DNA from: Aldersonia sp. NBC_00410
GTDB taxonomy: Bacteria; Actinomycetota; Actinomycetes; Mycobacteriales; Mycobacteriaceae
NCBI RefSeq assembly: GCF_026342035.1
Contig: NZ_JAPENM010000003.1
Span: 310,001-374,000 of the forward strand
Length of the DNA: 64,000 nt
Direction: 5' to 3'
The notes under the pieces are model-generated. The model worked only from the letters and a program-made list of their open reading frames with translations, did no database searches and was not told the origin of the DNA. The position numbers were made by a program, and so were the translations under genes. The number at the start of each line of letters is the position of its first letter. Within the stretch, counting starts at the first letter, position 1. Below, piece by piece: positions 8,277-16,680 of the stretch.

Positions 8277-11200
8277 CAGGCATCACCGTCCGGCGGCATC
8301 GTCCACACCGCGATCGGGTTGCCCTGCCAGCGGGTGGACGGCGGCACTGTGTCGCCGCGCATCACCAGCGAGGCTGGGCCCACCGTCGCGCCCGCACCCA
8401 CCGTGGCGGCGGGCAGCGCGACGCAATGCGGGCCGAGGGTGGCGCCCGCGCCGAGGGTGACCGTGTCCATAGCCATGATCCGATCATGGAACAGGTGGGT
8501 CTGCACGACACAGCCGCGCTCGACCGTCGCCCCGTCGCCGAGGGTGACCAGATCCGCCTCGGGCAGCCAGTACGACTCGCACCAGACCCCGCGACCGATC
8601 GTGGCGCCGAGACCGCGCAGCCAGACGTTCATCACCGCGGTGCCGGTCGCCGCGCGGGCGAACCACGGCGCGGCGACGGTCTCGACGAACGCGTCCGACA
8701 CCTCGTTGCGCCAGACGAACGAACTCCACAGCGGGTGCTCGACCTTGCGGATGCGGCCGACCACGAGCCACTTCGCCAGCACCGCGCACAGGCCGGCCAG
8801 CGCGCCCGCGACCATGAGCACCACGCCGCCGGCGAGCGCCGCGAACCAGTAGCCCGGTCCGTTCGCCAACGCGGCCAGCGCGAACAGCACGAACAGTCCG
8901 ATACCGAACGACACCATGACCGGGATCAGCCGGCAGGTCTCCACGGCCGCACGGGCGATCTTGAGCCGGCGTGGCGGATCGAAGGTCCGCTCGACATCGG
9001 CGCGGCTCGCCGCCCGGCGCAGCCGAACCGGGGGGCTGCCCAGCCACGACGAGCCGGCCTTTGCCTTCGACGGCGCCGCGGACAGCACCGCGACGAGTCC
9101 GTTCTTCGGCACGCGGCGCCCGCCCGCGGTCATGCCCGAGTTGCCGAGGAACGCGCGCTTGCCGACCTTGGCCTCCGCGATGCGCATCCAGCCGCCGCCC
9201 AGTTCGTAGCTCGCGATCATCGTGTCGTCGGCCAGGAACGCGCCGTCGCCGACCGTGGTGAATTTCGGCAGCATCAGCACCGTCGACGCCTCGACGTTCT
9301 TGCCGATATCGGCGCCGAGCAGGCGCAGCCAGACCGGGGTGAGCAGGCTCGCGTAGAGGGGGAACAGGAAGGTGCGCGCGGAGTCCATCAGCCGCTCGGT
9401 GGCCCAGACCTGCCAGCCGATCCGGCTGCGCACCGGGTGCGCGCCCTCCTCGACGCCGATCGCCAGCGCGCGCACCGCGAGCACGGTCAACGCCGCGAAC
9501 ACGAGCAGGCTCAGCAGCGTGGCGACCGGCAGGATCAGCAGCGCCTCGCCGAACGCGGACCACAGCGATGCGGCGTCGCGGATCCACCACCCGATCAACG
9601 CGATGCCCGCGGCGAGGCCGAGCAGTGGCATCGCGGCGAGGACGAACGATGTCAGCCCGAACACCAGGACCCAGTGCGGGGCGCGTGGCGGTGTCTCGGC
9701 CGGCCACGGGTACTCGGCCTTGCCGACCTTCACTGCGGGTGAGCCGGCCCAGTACTGGCCGCCTTTCACCCGTCCGGTCACCGCGGAACCGGCTGCGACG
9801 ACCGCGTTCTTACCGATCACCGCGCCGGGCAGCAGGGTCGAGCGGGAACCGACGACGGCGCCCGAACCGATCACGATGCGGCCGATGTGCACGATGTCGC
9901 CGTCGACCCAGTGCCCGGAGAGGTCCACCTCGGGTTCGACCGAGCAGCCGTCGCCGAGTTCGAGCAGGCCGGTCACCGGCGGCAAGGTGTGCAGGTCGAC
10001 GCCGCGGCCGATCTTGGCGCCGAGTGCGCGGGCGAACGGAACCATCCAGGGTGCCCCGGACAGGTTCTCCGCTCCGCTCGCCTCCGACAGCCGCAACGCG
10101 ATCCACAGCCGCAGATGCTCGGGCCCACCGCGGGGGTAACTGCCCGGTTCGAGGTTGCGCAGCAACAGCCGCGCCCCGGCCACACAGATCGCCATCCGGC
10201 CGATCGGGCTGATGAACACCAGGAACGCGGGCAGCACCCACCACCACGAGACGGTCGGCAGCCAGGACAGTGCGGTGCCGGGGCCGGTGGGCACGAACCA
10301 GCCGAACACGTTGGATACCAGGGCGAGCCAGGTCACCCACTGCAGACCGGTGAGGGTGGCGAGCGGCAGGGTGGCCGCGATCTGGGCGACCTGCGCACGG
10401 CGCGGTGTCGGCGTCACGACGCGTTCCGTGACTGCGGCGGCCGGTGCGAAATCGTCGAGATGTTCGGCGAGCGAGCCCAGGCGTGGATGGTCGTAGAGGT
10501 CGGCGACCGTCACGTTCCGGTGGCGTTCGCGCAGCGCGGTGACGAGCTGCGCGGCGGCCAGCGATCCGCCGCCCACATCGAAGAAGTCGTCGTCGGGCCC
10601 GGTGATCTGGGCGCCGAGGATCCGGGTCCACAATTCGGCTACCCAGCCGGCGGTGCCCGACAGGCCGTGCTCGGCGGCCGCGTCGGTGCCGACGCCGGCC
10701 AGCGGCCAGGGCAGTGCGGCGCGGTCGACCTTGCCTGAGGTACGGGTGGGCAGGTCGTCGACGCGAGCAAGCCGCGGCACCAGCGCCGCCGGGAGCTGCT
10801 CGGCCAGTAGCTCGCGGGCGGCCTTGAGATCGAATCCGTCTTCGGCGGCGATGTAGCCGACCAGGATCTGATGCCCGGTCTCGGTGGCGCGGACCGCGGC
10901 TGCGGCGCCGCGCACGCCGGGCAGGTGCTGCAGCGCGTTGTCGACCTCGCCGAGTTCGATGCGACGCCCGCCGAGTTTGACCTGATCGTCCGCGCGGCCG
11001 CCGAAGATCAGCCCGGCGCGCTCGAGCCGCACCAGGTCGCCGCTGCGGTAGGCGCGCGCCCAGCCCAGCGAGGGCATCGGCGCGTACTTCTCGGCGTCCT
11101 TCGCCGGATCCAGATAGCGCGCCAGACCGACGCCGCCGATGACGAGCTCACCGGTCTCACCCTCGGCCACCCGGTTGCCCTTGGCGTCGACGACGGCGAG

Positions 11201-12238
11201 ATCCCAGCCGTCGAGCGGGTGCCCGATCCGGACCGGACCGCCGCCGCCCAGTCGCGCCGCGCACGCCACGACCGTCGCCTCGGTCGGGCCATAGGTGTTC
11301 CAGACCTCGCGCCCCTCGCCGGCGCCGTTGCCACTGTCATCGCCGGCGAGCCGGTCGGCCAGTTCGGGCGGAACCGCTTCGCCACCGAAGATCAGCAGCC
11401 GCACGTTCTCCAGCGCTTCGGGCGGCCACATCGCGGCGAGCGTGGGCACCGTCGAGATCACGTTCACCTCGTGCGCCACCAGCCACGGGCCGAGGTCGAC
11501 CCCGCTGCGCACCAGCGCACGCGGCGCGGGGACCAGGCAGGCGCCGTGCCGCCAGGCCAGCCACATCTCCTCGCAGGACGCGTCGAACGCCACCGAGAGG
11601 CCGGCCAGAACGCGGTCGCCGGGGCGAATAGGGTTGTCCTGCAAGAACAGTCGAGCCTCGGCATCGACGAAGGCGGCCGCGCTGCGGTGGCTGACCGCGA
11701 CGCCCTTCGGGGTGCCGGTGGAGCCGGAGGTGAAGATGATCCACGCGTCGTCGTCGAGGGTGGGGCGCGGCAGCGCAGGGTCGAGCGGCACGGGCTCGTC
11801 GGACGCGCCGGTGGTTCCGATTCCGCCCGCGGTGATCACCGCGCGCACCCGGGCCTCGCCGAACACGAGCTCGGCGCGTTCCTCGGGGTCGTCCGCGTCC
11901 ACCGGCACGTAGGCGGCGCCCACCGCGAGCACCGAGAGAATCGCGACGTAGAGCGAATACGAACCGGATGGCATCCGGATGCCGACCCGGTCGCCCGGTC
12001 GCACGCCGGTGCGCTCGAGCCACTCCACGCCTTCCATGACGACGGCGGCCAGTTCGGCGTAGCTGAGCAGGTTGGCGCCGTCATCGATCGCGGGCGCGTC
12101 GGGATAGGTCTCGACGGTCGCGTTGAGGATGTCGATCAGCGTCCGCGGTGGCGGAGCGAGCGCCGATCGCAGGAAGTCGTCGTCGACGGTGGGCATCGTC
12201 ACCGGCGCACCGGCCGGGGCACGCTCATGCGATTCCAC
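8276..12238 (-). CDS. Pls/PosA-type non-ribosomal peptide synthetase-like protein
   Basis: This ~1320-residue protein combines an adenylation domain (core motif IIFTSGSTGTPKG about residue 168, plus the GELVIGG and YRSGDLVR motifs), one carrier domain (DDFFDVGGGSLAAAQLV, phosphopantetheine serine about residue 559), and a C-terminal half of membrane helices alternating with left-handed beta-helix hexapeptide repeats. That architecture defines the Pls/PosA family, related to epsilon-poly-L-lysine synthetase, which builds isopeptide-linked homopolymers without a condensation domain. The product here is unknown. I prefer the GTG at 12238, with GAGAG nearby; GTG 12277 and ATG 12196 are alternatives. 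It is coupled to the M1 peptidase downstream. Confidence 0.85.
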   Translation of the reverse strand: MESHERAPAGAPVTMPTVDDDFLRSALAPPPRTLIDILNATVETYPDAPAIDDGANLLSYAELAAVVMEGVEWLERTGVRPGDRVGIRMPSGSYSLYVAILSVLAVGAAYVPVDADDPEERAELVFGEARVRAVITAGGIGTTGASDEPVPLDPALPRPTLDDDAWIIFTSGSTGTPKGVAVSHRSAAAFVDAEARLFLQDNPIRPGDRVLAGLSVAFDASCEEMWLAWRHGACLVPAPRALVRSGVDLGPWLVAHEVNVISTVPTLAAMWPPEALENVRLLIFGGEAVPPELADRLAGDDSGNGAGEGREVWNTYGPTEATVVACAARLGGGGPVRIGHPLDGWDLAVVDAKGNRVAEGETGELVIGGVGLARYLDPAKDAEKYAPMPSLGWARAYRSGDLVRLERAGLIFGGRADDQVKLGGRRIELGEVDNALQHLPGVRGAAAAVRATETGHQILVGYIAAEDGFDLKAARELLAEQLPAALVPRLARVDDLPTRTSGKVDRAALPWPLAGVGTDAAAEHGLSGTAGWVAELWTRILGAQITGPDDDFFDVGGGSLAAAQLVTALRERHRNVTVADLYDHPRLGSLAEHLDDFAPAAAVTERVVTPTPRRAQVAQIAATLPLATLTGLQWVTWLALVSNVFGWFVPTGPGTALSWLPTVSWWWVLPAFLVFISPIGRMAICVAGARLLLRNLEPGSYPRGGPEHLRLWIALRLSEASGAENLSGAPWMVPFARALGAKIGRGVDLHTLPPVTGLLELGDGCSVEPEVDLSGHWVDGDIVHIGRIVIGSGAVVGSRSTLLPGAVIGKNAVVAAGSAVTGRVKGGQYWAGSPAVKVGKAEYPWPAETPPRAPHWVLVFGLTSFVLAAMPLLGLAAGIALIGWWIRDAASLWSAFGEALLILPVATLLSLLVFAALTVLAVRALAIGVEEGAHPVRSRIGWQVWATERLMDSARTFLFPLYASLLTPVWLRLLGADIGKNVEASTVLMLPKFTTVGDGAFLADDTMIASYELGGGWMRIAEAKVGKRAFLGNSGMTAGGRRVPKNGLVAVLSAAPSKAKAGSSWLGSPPVRLRRAASRADVERTFDPPRRLKIARAAVETCRLIPVMVSFGIGLFVLFALAALANGPGYWFAALAGGVVLMVAGALAGLCAVLAKWLVVGRIRKVEHPLWSSFVWRNEVSDAFVETVAAPWFARAATGTAVMNVWLRGLGATIGRGVWCESYWLPEADLVTLGDGATVERGCVVQTHLFHDRIMAMDTVTLGAGATLGPHCVALPAATVGAGATVGPASLVMRGDTVPPSTRWQGNPIAVWTMPPDGDA

Positions 12239-12368
12239 TGACAACTCTCGTATCCACCTTCGCTCTCGGACCGGCACATCGGCCGGATGACGATGGCTTT
12301 ATCTCACCAATGGATGGACAAAAGGTGAACGACCGCGCGGCACGCGTCGCTGAAAGCATGCGCCCGGC

Positions 12369-12398
12369 TTGACAGCATGGGCCCCATTCTGGGAATCT
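12369..12398 (+). promoter_or_regulatory. Putative promoter of the SAM-IV-controlled transcript
   Basis: TTGACA at 12369-12374 is followed after 18 bases by GAATCT at 12393-12398. The predicted transcription start would be near 12405, exactly where the riboswitch aptamer begins at 12406. The -10 is imperfect but the placement is persuasive. Confidence 0.5.
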
Positions 12399-12405
12399 CG
12401 CGTCA

Positions 12406-12518
12406 GGTCACGAGTACCAGCGTGAAGCCCCGGCTTGCTGGTCGGCAACCCTCCTCCGCGGTGGGGTGCTCCGGGTGACGACCTGGCCGCGTCCGCAATG
12501 GATGCCGGCAAGCGCGGA
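12406..12518 (+). promoter_or_regulatory. SAM-IV riboswitch
   Basis: The segment matches the SAM-IV aptamer as I know it: GGTC at 12406-12409 pairing with GACC at 12480-12483 (P1), the invariant AAGCCCCGGCTTGCTGG block from 12425, CGGCAACCCTCC, the GCGGTGGGGTGC block and CCGGGTGACGACC. A further CCGCG/CGCGG helix (12487-12491 with 12513-12517) ends in GCAAGCGCGGA. SAM-IV RNAs bind S-adenosylmethionine and are largely confined to Actinobacteria. It lies 50 bases upstream of a class V aminotransferase and presumably represses it when SAM is abundant. Confidence 0.9.
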
Positions 12519-12536
12519 CTCTTCCGGTCACTCAAC

Positions 12537-12564
12537 CGACGAGTCCCTTATCGACGGGATGTCG
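12537..12564 (+). promoter_or_regulatory. Hairpin over the ribosome-binding site (likely expression platform)
   Basis: CGAC (12537-12540) can pair with GTCG (12561-12564) and TCCC (12544-12547) with GGGA (12556-12559). This puts the only purine-rich ribosome-binding candidate, GGGA, inside a stem just before the GTG/ATG starts at 12564/12567. No T-tract is present, so SAM control is more likely translational than by termination. The pairing has not been energy-tested. Confidence 0.45.
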
Positions 12565-12566
12565 TG

Positions 12567-13964
12567 ATGACTGCTGTACTCGAAATCGAAACCTCCTGCG
12601 CGACGGCTGCTCCGGTTGGCCCGGCCCCGATCTGCACCGTTTCCGGTGCCGACCTGAACGTGCCGCTGGTGCAGGGTGGATCGTGCACGTACGCCAACTT
12701 CGATTACGCCGCGAGCGCACCTGCACTGGCCGCCGTGACCGATCGCGTGCACAACCTGCTGCCGTATTACGCAAGCGTGCATCGAGGGGCAGGTTACGCC
12801 TCGCGGGTGTCGACCGCCTGCTACGAGAGCGCGCGGACAACGGTGGCGCGGTTCGTGGGGGCCTCTCCAGACCAGGTGGTGGTGTTCACCCGCAACACCA
12901 CCGATTCGCTGAACCTGCTCGCGGCCTGCGTGCCGGGCGACACCGTGGTGCTCGACATCGAACACCACGCCAACCTGCTTGCCTGGCGGCGCGGCCGCCG
13001 GGTGGTGACCGCGGCGGACACCATCGAGGAGACCATTCGCCGGATCGTCGCCGAACTGTGCTCGAAACCTGCTGCGCTGCTTGCCATCACAGGTGCCTCG
13101 AACGTCACCGGTGAGGTGCTGCCGATCGCGCGGCTGGCCGATATCGCGCACCGGTGCGGCGCGCGGATCCTCGTCGACGCGGCGCAACTCGCGCCGCACC
13201 GGCGGATCGACCTGGCCGAGTGCGGAGTGGATTACCTCGCGTTCTCCGGCCACAAGCTCTACGCCCCGTTCGGCGCGGGCGTGCTCGTCGGGCGGCGCGA
13301 CTGGCTCGACGTCGCGCAGCCCTATCTCGCCGGCGGGGGTGCGGTGCGCGAGGTGACCACCACCCCCGCGAGAGCGCAGCGACCGCTCGACGTGTCTGCC
13401 GAGTGGGCGCCGGCGCCACAGCGGCACGAGGCGGGCAGCCCGAACGTGCTCGGTGCCGCAGCGCTGGCCGCCGCGTGTGAAGCGCTCGCCGACCTCGATA
13501 CCGACCTGGTGCAGGCGCACGAGCGGGTGCTGTGCGACCGGCTGCGCGCCGGGCTGTCCGCGGTGCCGGGTGTCGAACTGCTGCGGGCGTGGTCCGACAG
13601 CACCGACTGCGTCGGGATCGTCGCGTTCGCCGTCGCCGGGCACGAACCCGGCGAGGTCGCGGCCTACCTGTCGGCGGAGCACGGCATCGGGGTGCGCGAC
13701 GGCCGCTTCTGCGCGCATCCGTTCCTGGCCCGGCTCGGCCACGATGCCGCGGTGCGCGCGAGCATCGGGCTCGGCAGCAGCGCCGCCGACGTGGATCGAC
13801 TGGTCGGTGCGATCGGGCAACTCGTCGCAGACGGGCCCGGCTGGACGTATGCGAAGACGGATGGGCACTGGAATCCGGCACCGGAGACCCGGCCGTTCCT
13901 GGTCGCGGATGCCGGTGCGACCGCCGGTTCGGCACCCTGCGCGATCGTCGCGCAGGGCGGGTGA
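12567..13964 (+). CDS. Class V aminotransferase, cysteine desulfurase-like
   Basis: This 465-residue PLP enzyme has fold type I class V features: TRNTTDSLNLLAA, the cofactor-clamping ILVDAAQLAPHRRIDL, and the Schiff-base lysine in YLAFSGHKLYAPFGAG. The C-terminal domain ends in a HGIGVRDGRFCAHPFLARL loop containing a cysteine near the position of the desulfurase sulfur-accepting cysteine. The substrate could be cysteine or a related thiol compound; the SAM-IV riboswitch ties it to sulfur amino-acid metabolism. I chose ATG 12567 (GTG 12564 is equally placed) because the long upstream extension overlaps the riboswitch. It is not near suf genes, so I do not call it sufS. Confidence 0.8.
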   Translation: MTAVLEIETSCATAAPVGPAPICTVSGADLNVPLVQGGSCTYANFDYAASAPALAAVTDRVHNLLPYYASVHRGAGYASRVSTACYESARTTVARFVGASPDQVVVFTRNTTDSLNLLAACVPGDTVVLDIEHHANLLAWRRGRRVVTAADTIEETIRRIVAELCSKPAALLAITGASNVTGEVLPIARLADIAHRCGARILVDAAQLAPHRRIDLAECGVDYLAFSGHKLYAPFGAGVLVGRRDWLDVAQPYLAGGGAVREVTTTPARAQRPLDVSAEWAPAPQRHEAGSPNVLGAAALAAACEALADLDTDLVQAHERVLCDRLRAGLSAVPGVELLRAWSDSTDCVGIVAFAVAGHEPGEVAAYLSAEHGIGVRDGRFCAHPFLARLGHDAAVRASIGLGSSAADVDRLVGAIGQLVADGPGWTYAKTDGHWNPAPETRPFLVADAGATAGSAPCAIVAQGG

Positions 13965-14006
13965 ACGGTGGCAACCGGGCGTTTCCCGCGACATGCGTTG
14001 GCCGGG

Positions 14007-14012
14007 TAGGCT
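14007..14012 (+). promoter_or_regulatory. -10 element of a leaderless leader-peptide transcript
   Basis: TAGGCT lies six bases before the ATG at 14019, the arrangement seen in leaderless actinobacterial transcripts. It gives the small ORF at 14019 its own transcription start. A matching -35 is not obvious. Confidence 0.5.
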
Positions 14013-14018
14013 GAGTCC

Positions 14019-14123
14019 ATGGAATGGACCTTGCAGACCGGTGCGGTGCACCGTGGTGGGTTCTTTCAGCGTCGTCGGCACATCGATCTGTGCCGTACCG
14101 CTGCCGGTAGCTGTCGGGCCTGA
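14019..14123 (+). CDS. Putative sulfur-type leader peptide (34 residues)
   Basis: A 34-codon ORF begins leaderlessly at the ATG at 14019 and ends 43 bases before the next gene. Its C-terminal part, QRRRHIDLCRTAAGSCRA, matches the R-R-x-H-[IV]-D-L-x-R pattern of the short actinobacterial peptides annotated as putative leader peptides upstream of sulfur uptake and assimilation genes. Two cysteine codons lie at positions 25 and 32. A small hairpin (14096-14100 with 14105-14109) falls within the last third. It probably acts in cis by ribosome stalling in response to cysteine. A GTG at 14046 is an alternative start. Confidence 0.7.
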   Translation: MEWTLQTGAVHRGGFFQRRRHIDLCRTAAGSCRA

Positions 14124-14166
14124 AGTCTCCGCCCGTCACCTACCATCACGATCGAAGGACCGTTCC

Positions 14167-14769
14167 ATGTCCACGACCTTGCTTACCCGTCCCCTGCATA
14201 TCGCCGTCGAGCTGACCGAACGAGGCCACCATCCGGCGCTGCGCCGCGGTGAAACTCGACTGCCGGTGCGACCCGACCGCTGGATCGAACTGACCGCCGG
14301 TGCCCCCGGTGTCGAAGCCCTCGACCTGACCGCGTATCCGGATGCGGTCAGACGGGTGCGCGCCGCCGATCTGCGTGCGGCGCAAAAGATCCGCGCCGGA
14401 ATCCGCGCCGAGGTCGAGGCCGCCGGTCGCGACCCCGACGCGGTGTCGGTGGTACTCGACATCGAGACGCTGCTCGCCGCCGACGCCTCGACCGCGCTGC
14501 GCCGGCTCGGTGAACTCGATGGCCGGCTCGGTGCACCGCGCACCCCGGACACGGTGCCCTACGTCGGTACGGCCGATGGGCTGGTCGGCTTGATCTCCGA
14601 TCTGCGTCTCGCCGAGGTCGCCGACGGGGTCACGCTGCGACCGCTCGAACTTGACACGACGCTCGGCCTGATCGTCGGCGACGTGCTGGCCGGACTCGGT
14701 GCCCGCGGACTGATCCGGCCGGCGGACGGGGTCGCGGAACTGTTCGCCCGCAGCGGTTTCGGCGGGTAA
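14167..14769 (+). CDS. Short LLM-flavin-oxidoreductase-like protein
   Basis: This 200-residue protein resembles only the C-terminal portion of luciferase-like monooxygenases of the NtaA/DszA/SsuD type: a helix AAQKIRAGIRAEVEAAGRDP, then VPYVGTADGLVGLISDLRL and a DGVTLRPLELDTTLGL stretch near the end. Full-length LLM enzymes have 350-450 residues, so the TIM-barrel core with the FMN site is mostly missing. GAAGGA at 14154-14159 supports the ATG at 14167. Because the leader peptide precedes it and a SAM-IV-controlled gene is adjacent, I place it in sulfur metabolism by inference. Whether it is an evolved small protein or a remnant is open. Confidence 0.6.
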   Translation: MSTTLLTRPLHIAVELTERGHHPALRRGETRLPVRPDRWIELTAGAPGVEALDLTAYPDAVRRVRAADLRAAQKIRAGIRAEVEAAGRDPDAVSVVLDIETLLAADASTALRRLGELDGRLGAPRTPDTVPYVGTADGLVGLISDLRLAEVADGVTLRPLELDTTLGLIVGDVLAGLGARGLIRPADGVAELFARSGFGG

Positions 14770-14778
14770 CGCGGACGA

Positions 14779-15804
14779 TCAGTCCGCCAGTGTCCGCCGT
14801 GCCCGTTCGGCGAGCAGTCCGGGCCGTTGCGCCAGCAGCGTGACGAGGTCCGGGGGCTGCTCGCCCATCGCGCCGTCGCGGAAGCGGGCATAGACCCCTT
14901 CCGCGATGGCGGCGAGCTTCCACAGCGCGAACGCGTGGTAGTACCGCAGCGCGCTCAGGTCGCGTCCGGTGGTGTCGGCGTAGCGGGCGCACGCGGTATC
15001 GACGTCGAGGAACCCGTCGGCGGGGTCGGGTGACCAGCCGACTACGTCTGCCGATGCCCACATCGCCGCCAGCCAGCCCACATCGGCGAGCACGTCGCCG
15101 ACCGTCCACAGTTCCCAGTCCAGGACCGCGCGCACGCGGCCGTCCGACGGCCCGATGATCAGGTTTCCCGGTCGGTAGTCGCCGTGCACCAAACCGGTCC
15201 AACGCTGCACGGGCATTTCCCGGGTGAGGATGTCGCGCAACTCCAGCAGCGGCCCGGAGGTGATGCCGCCGGCCGCGAGCTGCCGGCTCCAGCGCTTCAG
15301 CTGACGTTCCAGATAGCTTCCAGGCCTTTGATATTCGGCAAGCGGACCGGTTGTGGTGTCCACCGCGTGAATCGCAGCGAGGGTATCGACGATGTCGGTC
15401 GAGGCGACCTGCCTCGCGTCCCAGTCGATTTCGGCCGCCGTTGCGGCGCCATCGACCACCACGCCGGCGACATAATCCATCACGTAGAAATCTGCTCCGG
15501 TGACGGCCGGGTCGGTGCAGCAGCCGACGACCCGCGGCACCGGCACGGGGCTCGACCCGATCGCCTCGAGCACCCTCGACTCGCGCACGACATCGTGCGC
15601 GGACGCGAGGAGCTCCCCGGTCGGTGGGCGCCGCAACACCCAGTCGCCACCCGCCCGGTCGCGAACGCGGTAGGTGAGGTTGGAGCGTCCACCCGCAATC
15701 AGCTCGAAATGCAGCGGCCCCTCGGCTCCGGTCACGTGCCGGCCGAACCAGGTGGAGACGGCATCGGCGTCGATGCCCGGCAGCGCAATCTTTTCGGACG
15801 TCAC
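14779..15804 (-). CDS. APH-family phosphotransferase (acyl-CoA dehydrogenase-associated type)
   Basis: This 341-residue protein has the aminoglycoside-phosphotransferase/kinase fold: GGRSNLTYRV near residues 38-47 (nucleotide loop), WVLRRPP with the likely ATP-binding arginine region, the catalytic loop LVHGDYRPGNLI and the metal-binding LDWELWTVGD. Its motifs match the ACAD10/FadE36-type subgroup rather than antibiotic kinases; such proteins phosphorylate small or acyl-CoA-linked hydroxy substrates. It is 53 bases downstream of the MBL-fold gene on the same strand and is probably the last gene of the TetR-led operon starting at 18053. Confidence 0.82.
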   Translation of the reverse strand: MTSEKIALPGIDADAVSTWFGRHVTGAEGPLHFELIAGGRSNLTYRVRDRAGGDWVLRRPPTGELLASAHDVVRESRVLEAIGSSPVPVPRVVGCCTDPAVTGADFYVMDYVAGVVVDGAATAAEIDWDARQVASTDIVDTLAAIHAVDTTTGPLAEYQRPGSYLERQLKRWSRQLAAGGITSGPLLELRDILTREMPVQRWTGLVHGDYRPGNLIIGPSDGRVRAVLDWELWTVGDVLADVGWLAAMWASADVVGWSPDPADGFLDVDTACARYADTTGRDLSALRYYHAFALWKLAAIAEGVYARFRDGAMGEQPPDLVTLLAQRPGLLAERARRTLAD

Positions 15805-15857
15805 GAGAACTCCGGTGTGTCGGCGTCATGGGGGTCGTGTGCCGAAAGCTACACCGG

Positions 15858-16661
15858 TCAGGCCGGAACCGGTTCGAACTCCGCCAGCATCGCCTCCAGT
15901 GCCGCCTGATCCGGACCGACGAACGGGTCGGATTGCGGCGCGTCGAGGAGGTTGGTGAACAGGGTGTCGACCGAGCGAGTCGGCGGCAGGTGGCTGCTCA
16001 AGATCCACGACGGATCGAGTCGACGCAATTCGGACAGCATCGCCGCGAACCGGTCCGGATGGACGTTGTGCACCCATGGGCTATCCACGCCGGCCCAAAG
16101 CAGCTGGCGCGCCTTGAGTTCGGACTCCGGGGCGTCGGCTAGATCGGCAACCGCAGCGTGCTCGGGAGTTTCCAGGACCGCGCCGAAGCAGTCCGACGAC
16201 AGGCATACTCCGGTCCTGGTGTCGAAAAGTCCGGTCGTGGCGGGACTGTCGAAGACCGGCGGTCGGAACGCGGTCAGGCTGCGGTCACCGACATCGATAC
16301 TTTGGCCGGGGTTGAGCAGATATACCCGCTCCAGTGGGAGCGGATTCTGGCTGGCGAGGATGCCCATGCCGAGGAACGTGGTGATCACGCGCGCGTTCGG
16401 GGCAGCGTCGAGCAGTTCGTACAGCCCACCGGTGTGATCGCGGTCGGGGTGCGTGAGCCAGATCCATTTCACGTCGACGGGATCGATCACCGACGAGAGT
16501 GTGGTGACGAAATCGCGGTCGGGCAGGCTCAATCCGGTGTCGATGACGACCGGTTGGTCGGCGTGCAGAACGAACGCGTTGACGGGGAGGTGCCCGAGGC
16601 CGGGTATTTCGGTCTGGTCGGCGAGCACGGTGACGTCGTTGCGGAGGCGGTGGATATCCAT
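15858..16661 (-). CDS. MBL-fold metallohydrolase
   Basis: This 267-residue protein has the metallo-beta-lactamase signature THPDRDHTGG (about residues 69-78), a DTG motif in VVIDTGLSLP and downstream ligands in SSDCFGAV and SSHLPP. The overall pattern is closest to the flavo-diiron/ODP-like group of MBL proteins, though without a flavodoxin domain. It is cytosolic, and the substrate is unknown. It follows the mycothiol-type protein by 19 bases on the same strand, so the two are co-transcribed and may act on the same thiol adduct or toxic compound. Confidence 0.82.
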   Translation of the reverse strand: MDIHRLRNDVTVLADQTEIPGLGHLPVNAFVLHADQPVVIDTGLSLPDRDFVTTLSSVIDPVDVKWIWLTHPDRDHTGGLYELLDAAPNARVITTFLGMGILASQNPLPLERVYLLNPGQSIDVGDRSLTAFRPPVFDSPATTGLFDTRTGVCLSSDCFGAVLETPEHAAVADLADAPESELKARQLLWAGVDSPWVHNVHPDRFAAMLSELRRLDPSWILSSHLPPTRSVDTLFTNLLDAPQSDPFVGPDQAALEAMLAEFEPVPA

Positions 16662-16680
16662 GACAGGTCCTTCTTGTGTT

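Noticed and set aside
8276-12238. Calling the synthetase a siderophore or lipopeptide NRPS
   Set aside because: It has only adenylation and carrier domains, no condensation or thioesterase domain, and a membrane/beta-helix C-terminus.
12567-13964. Naming the class V aminotransferase sufS
   Set aside because: There are no suf or nif neighbours and the control is SAM-IV; only the superfamily is safe.
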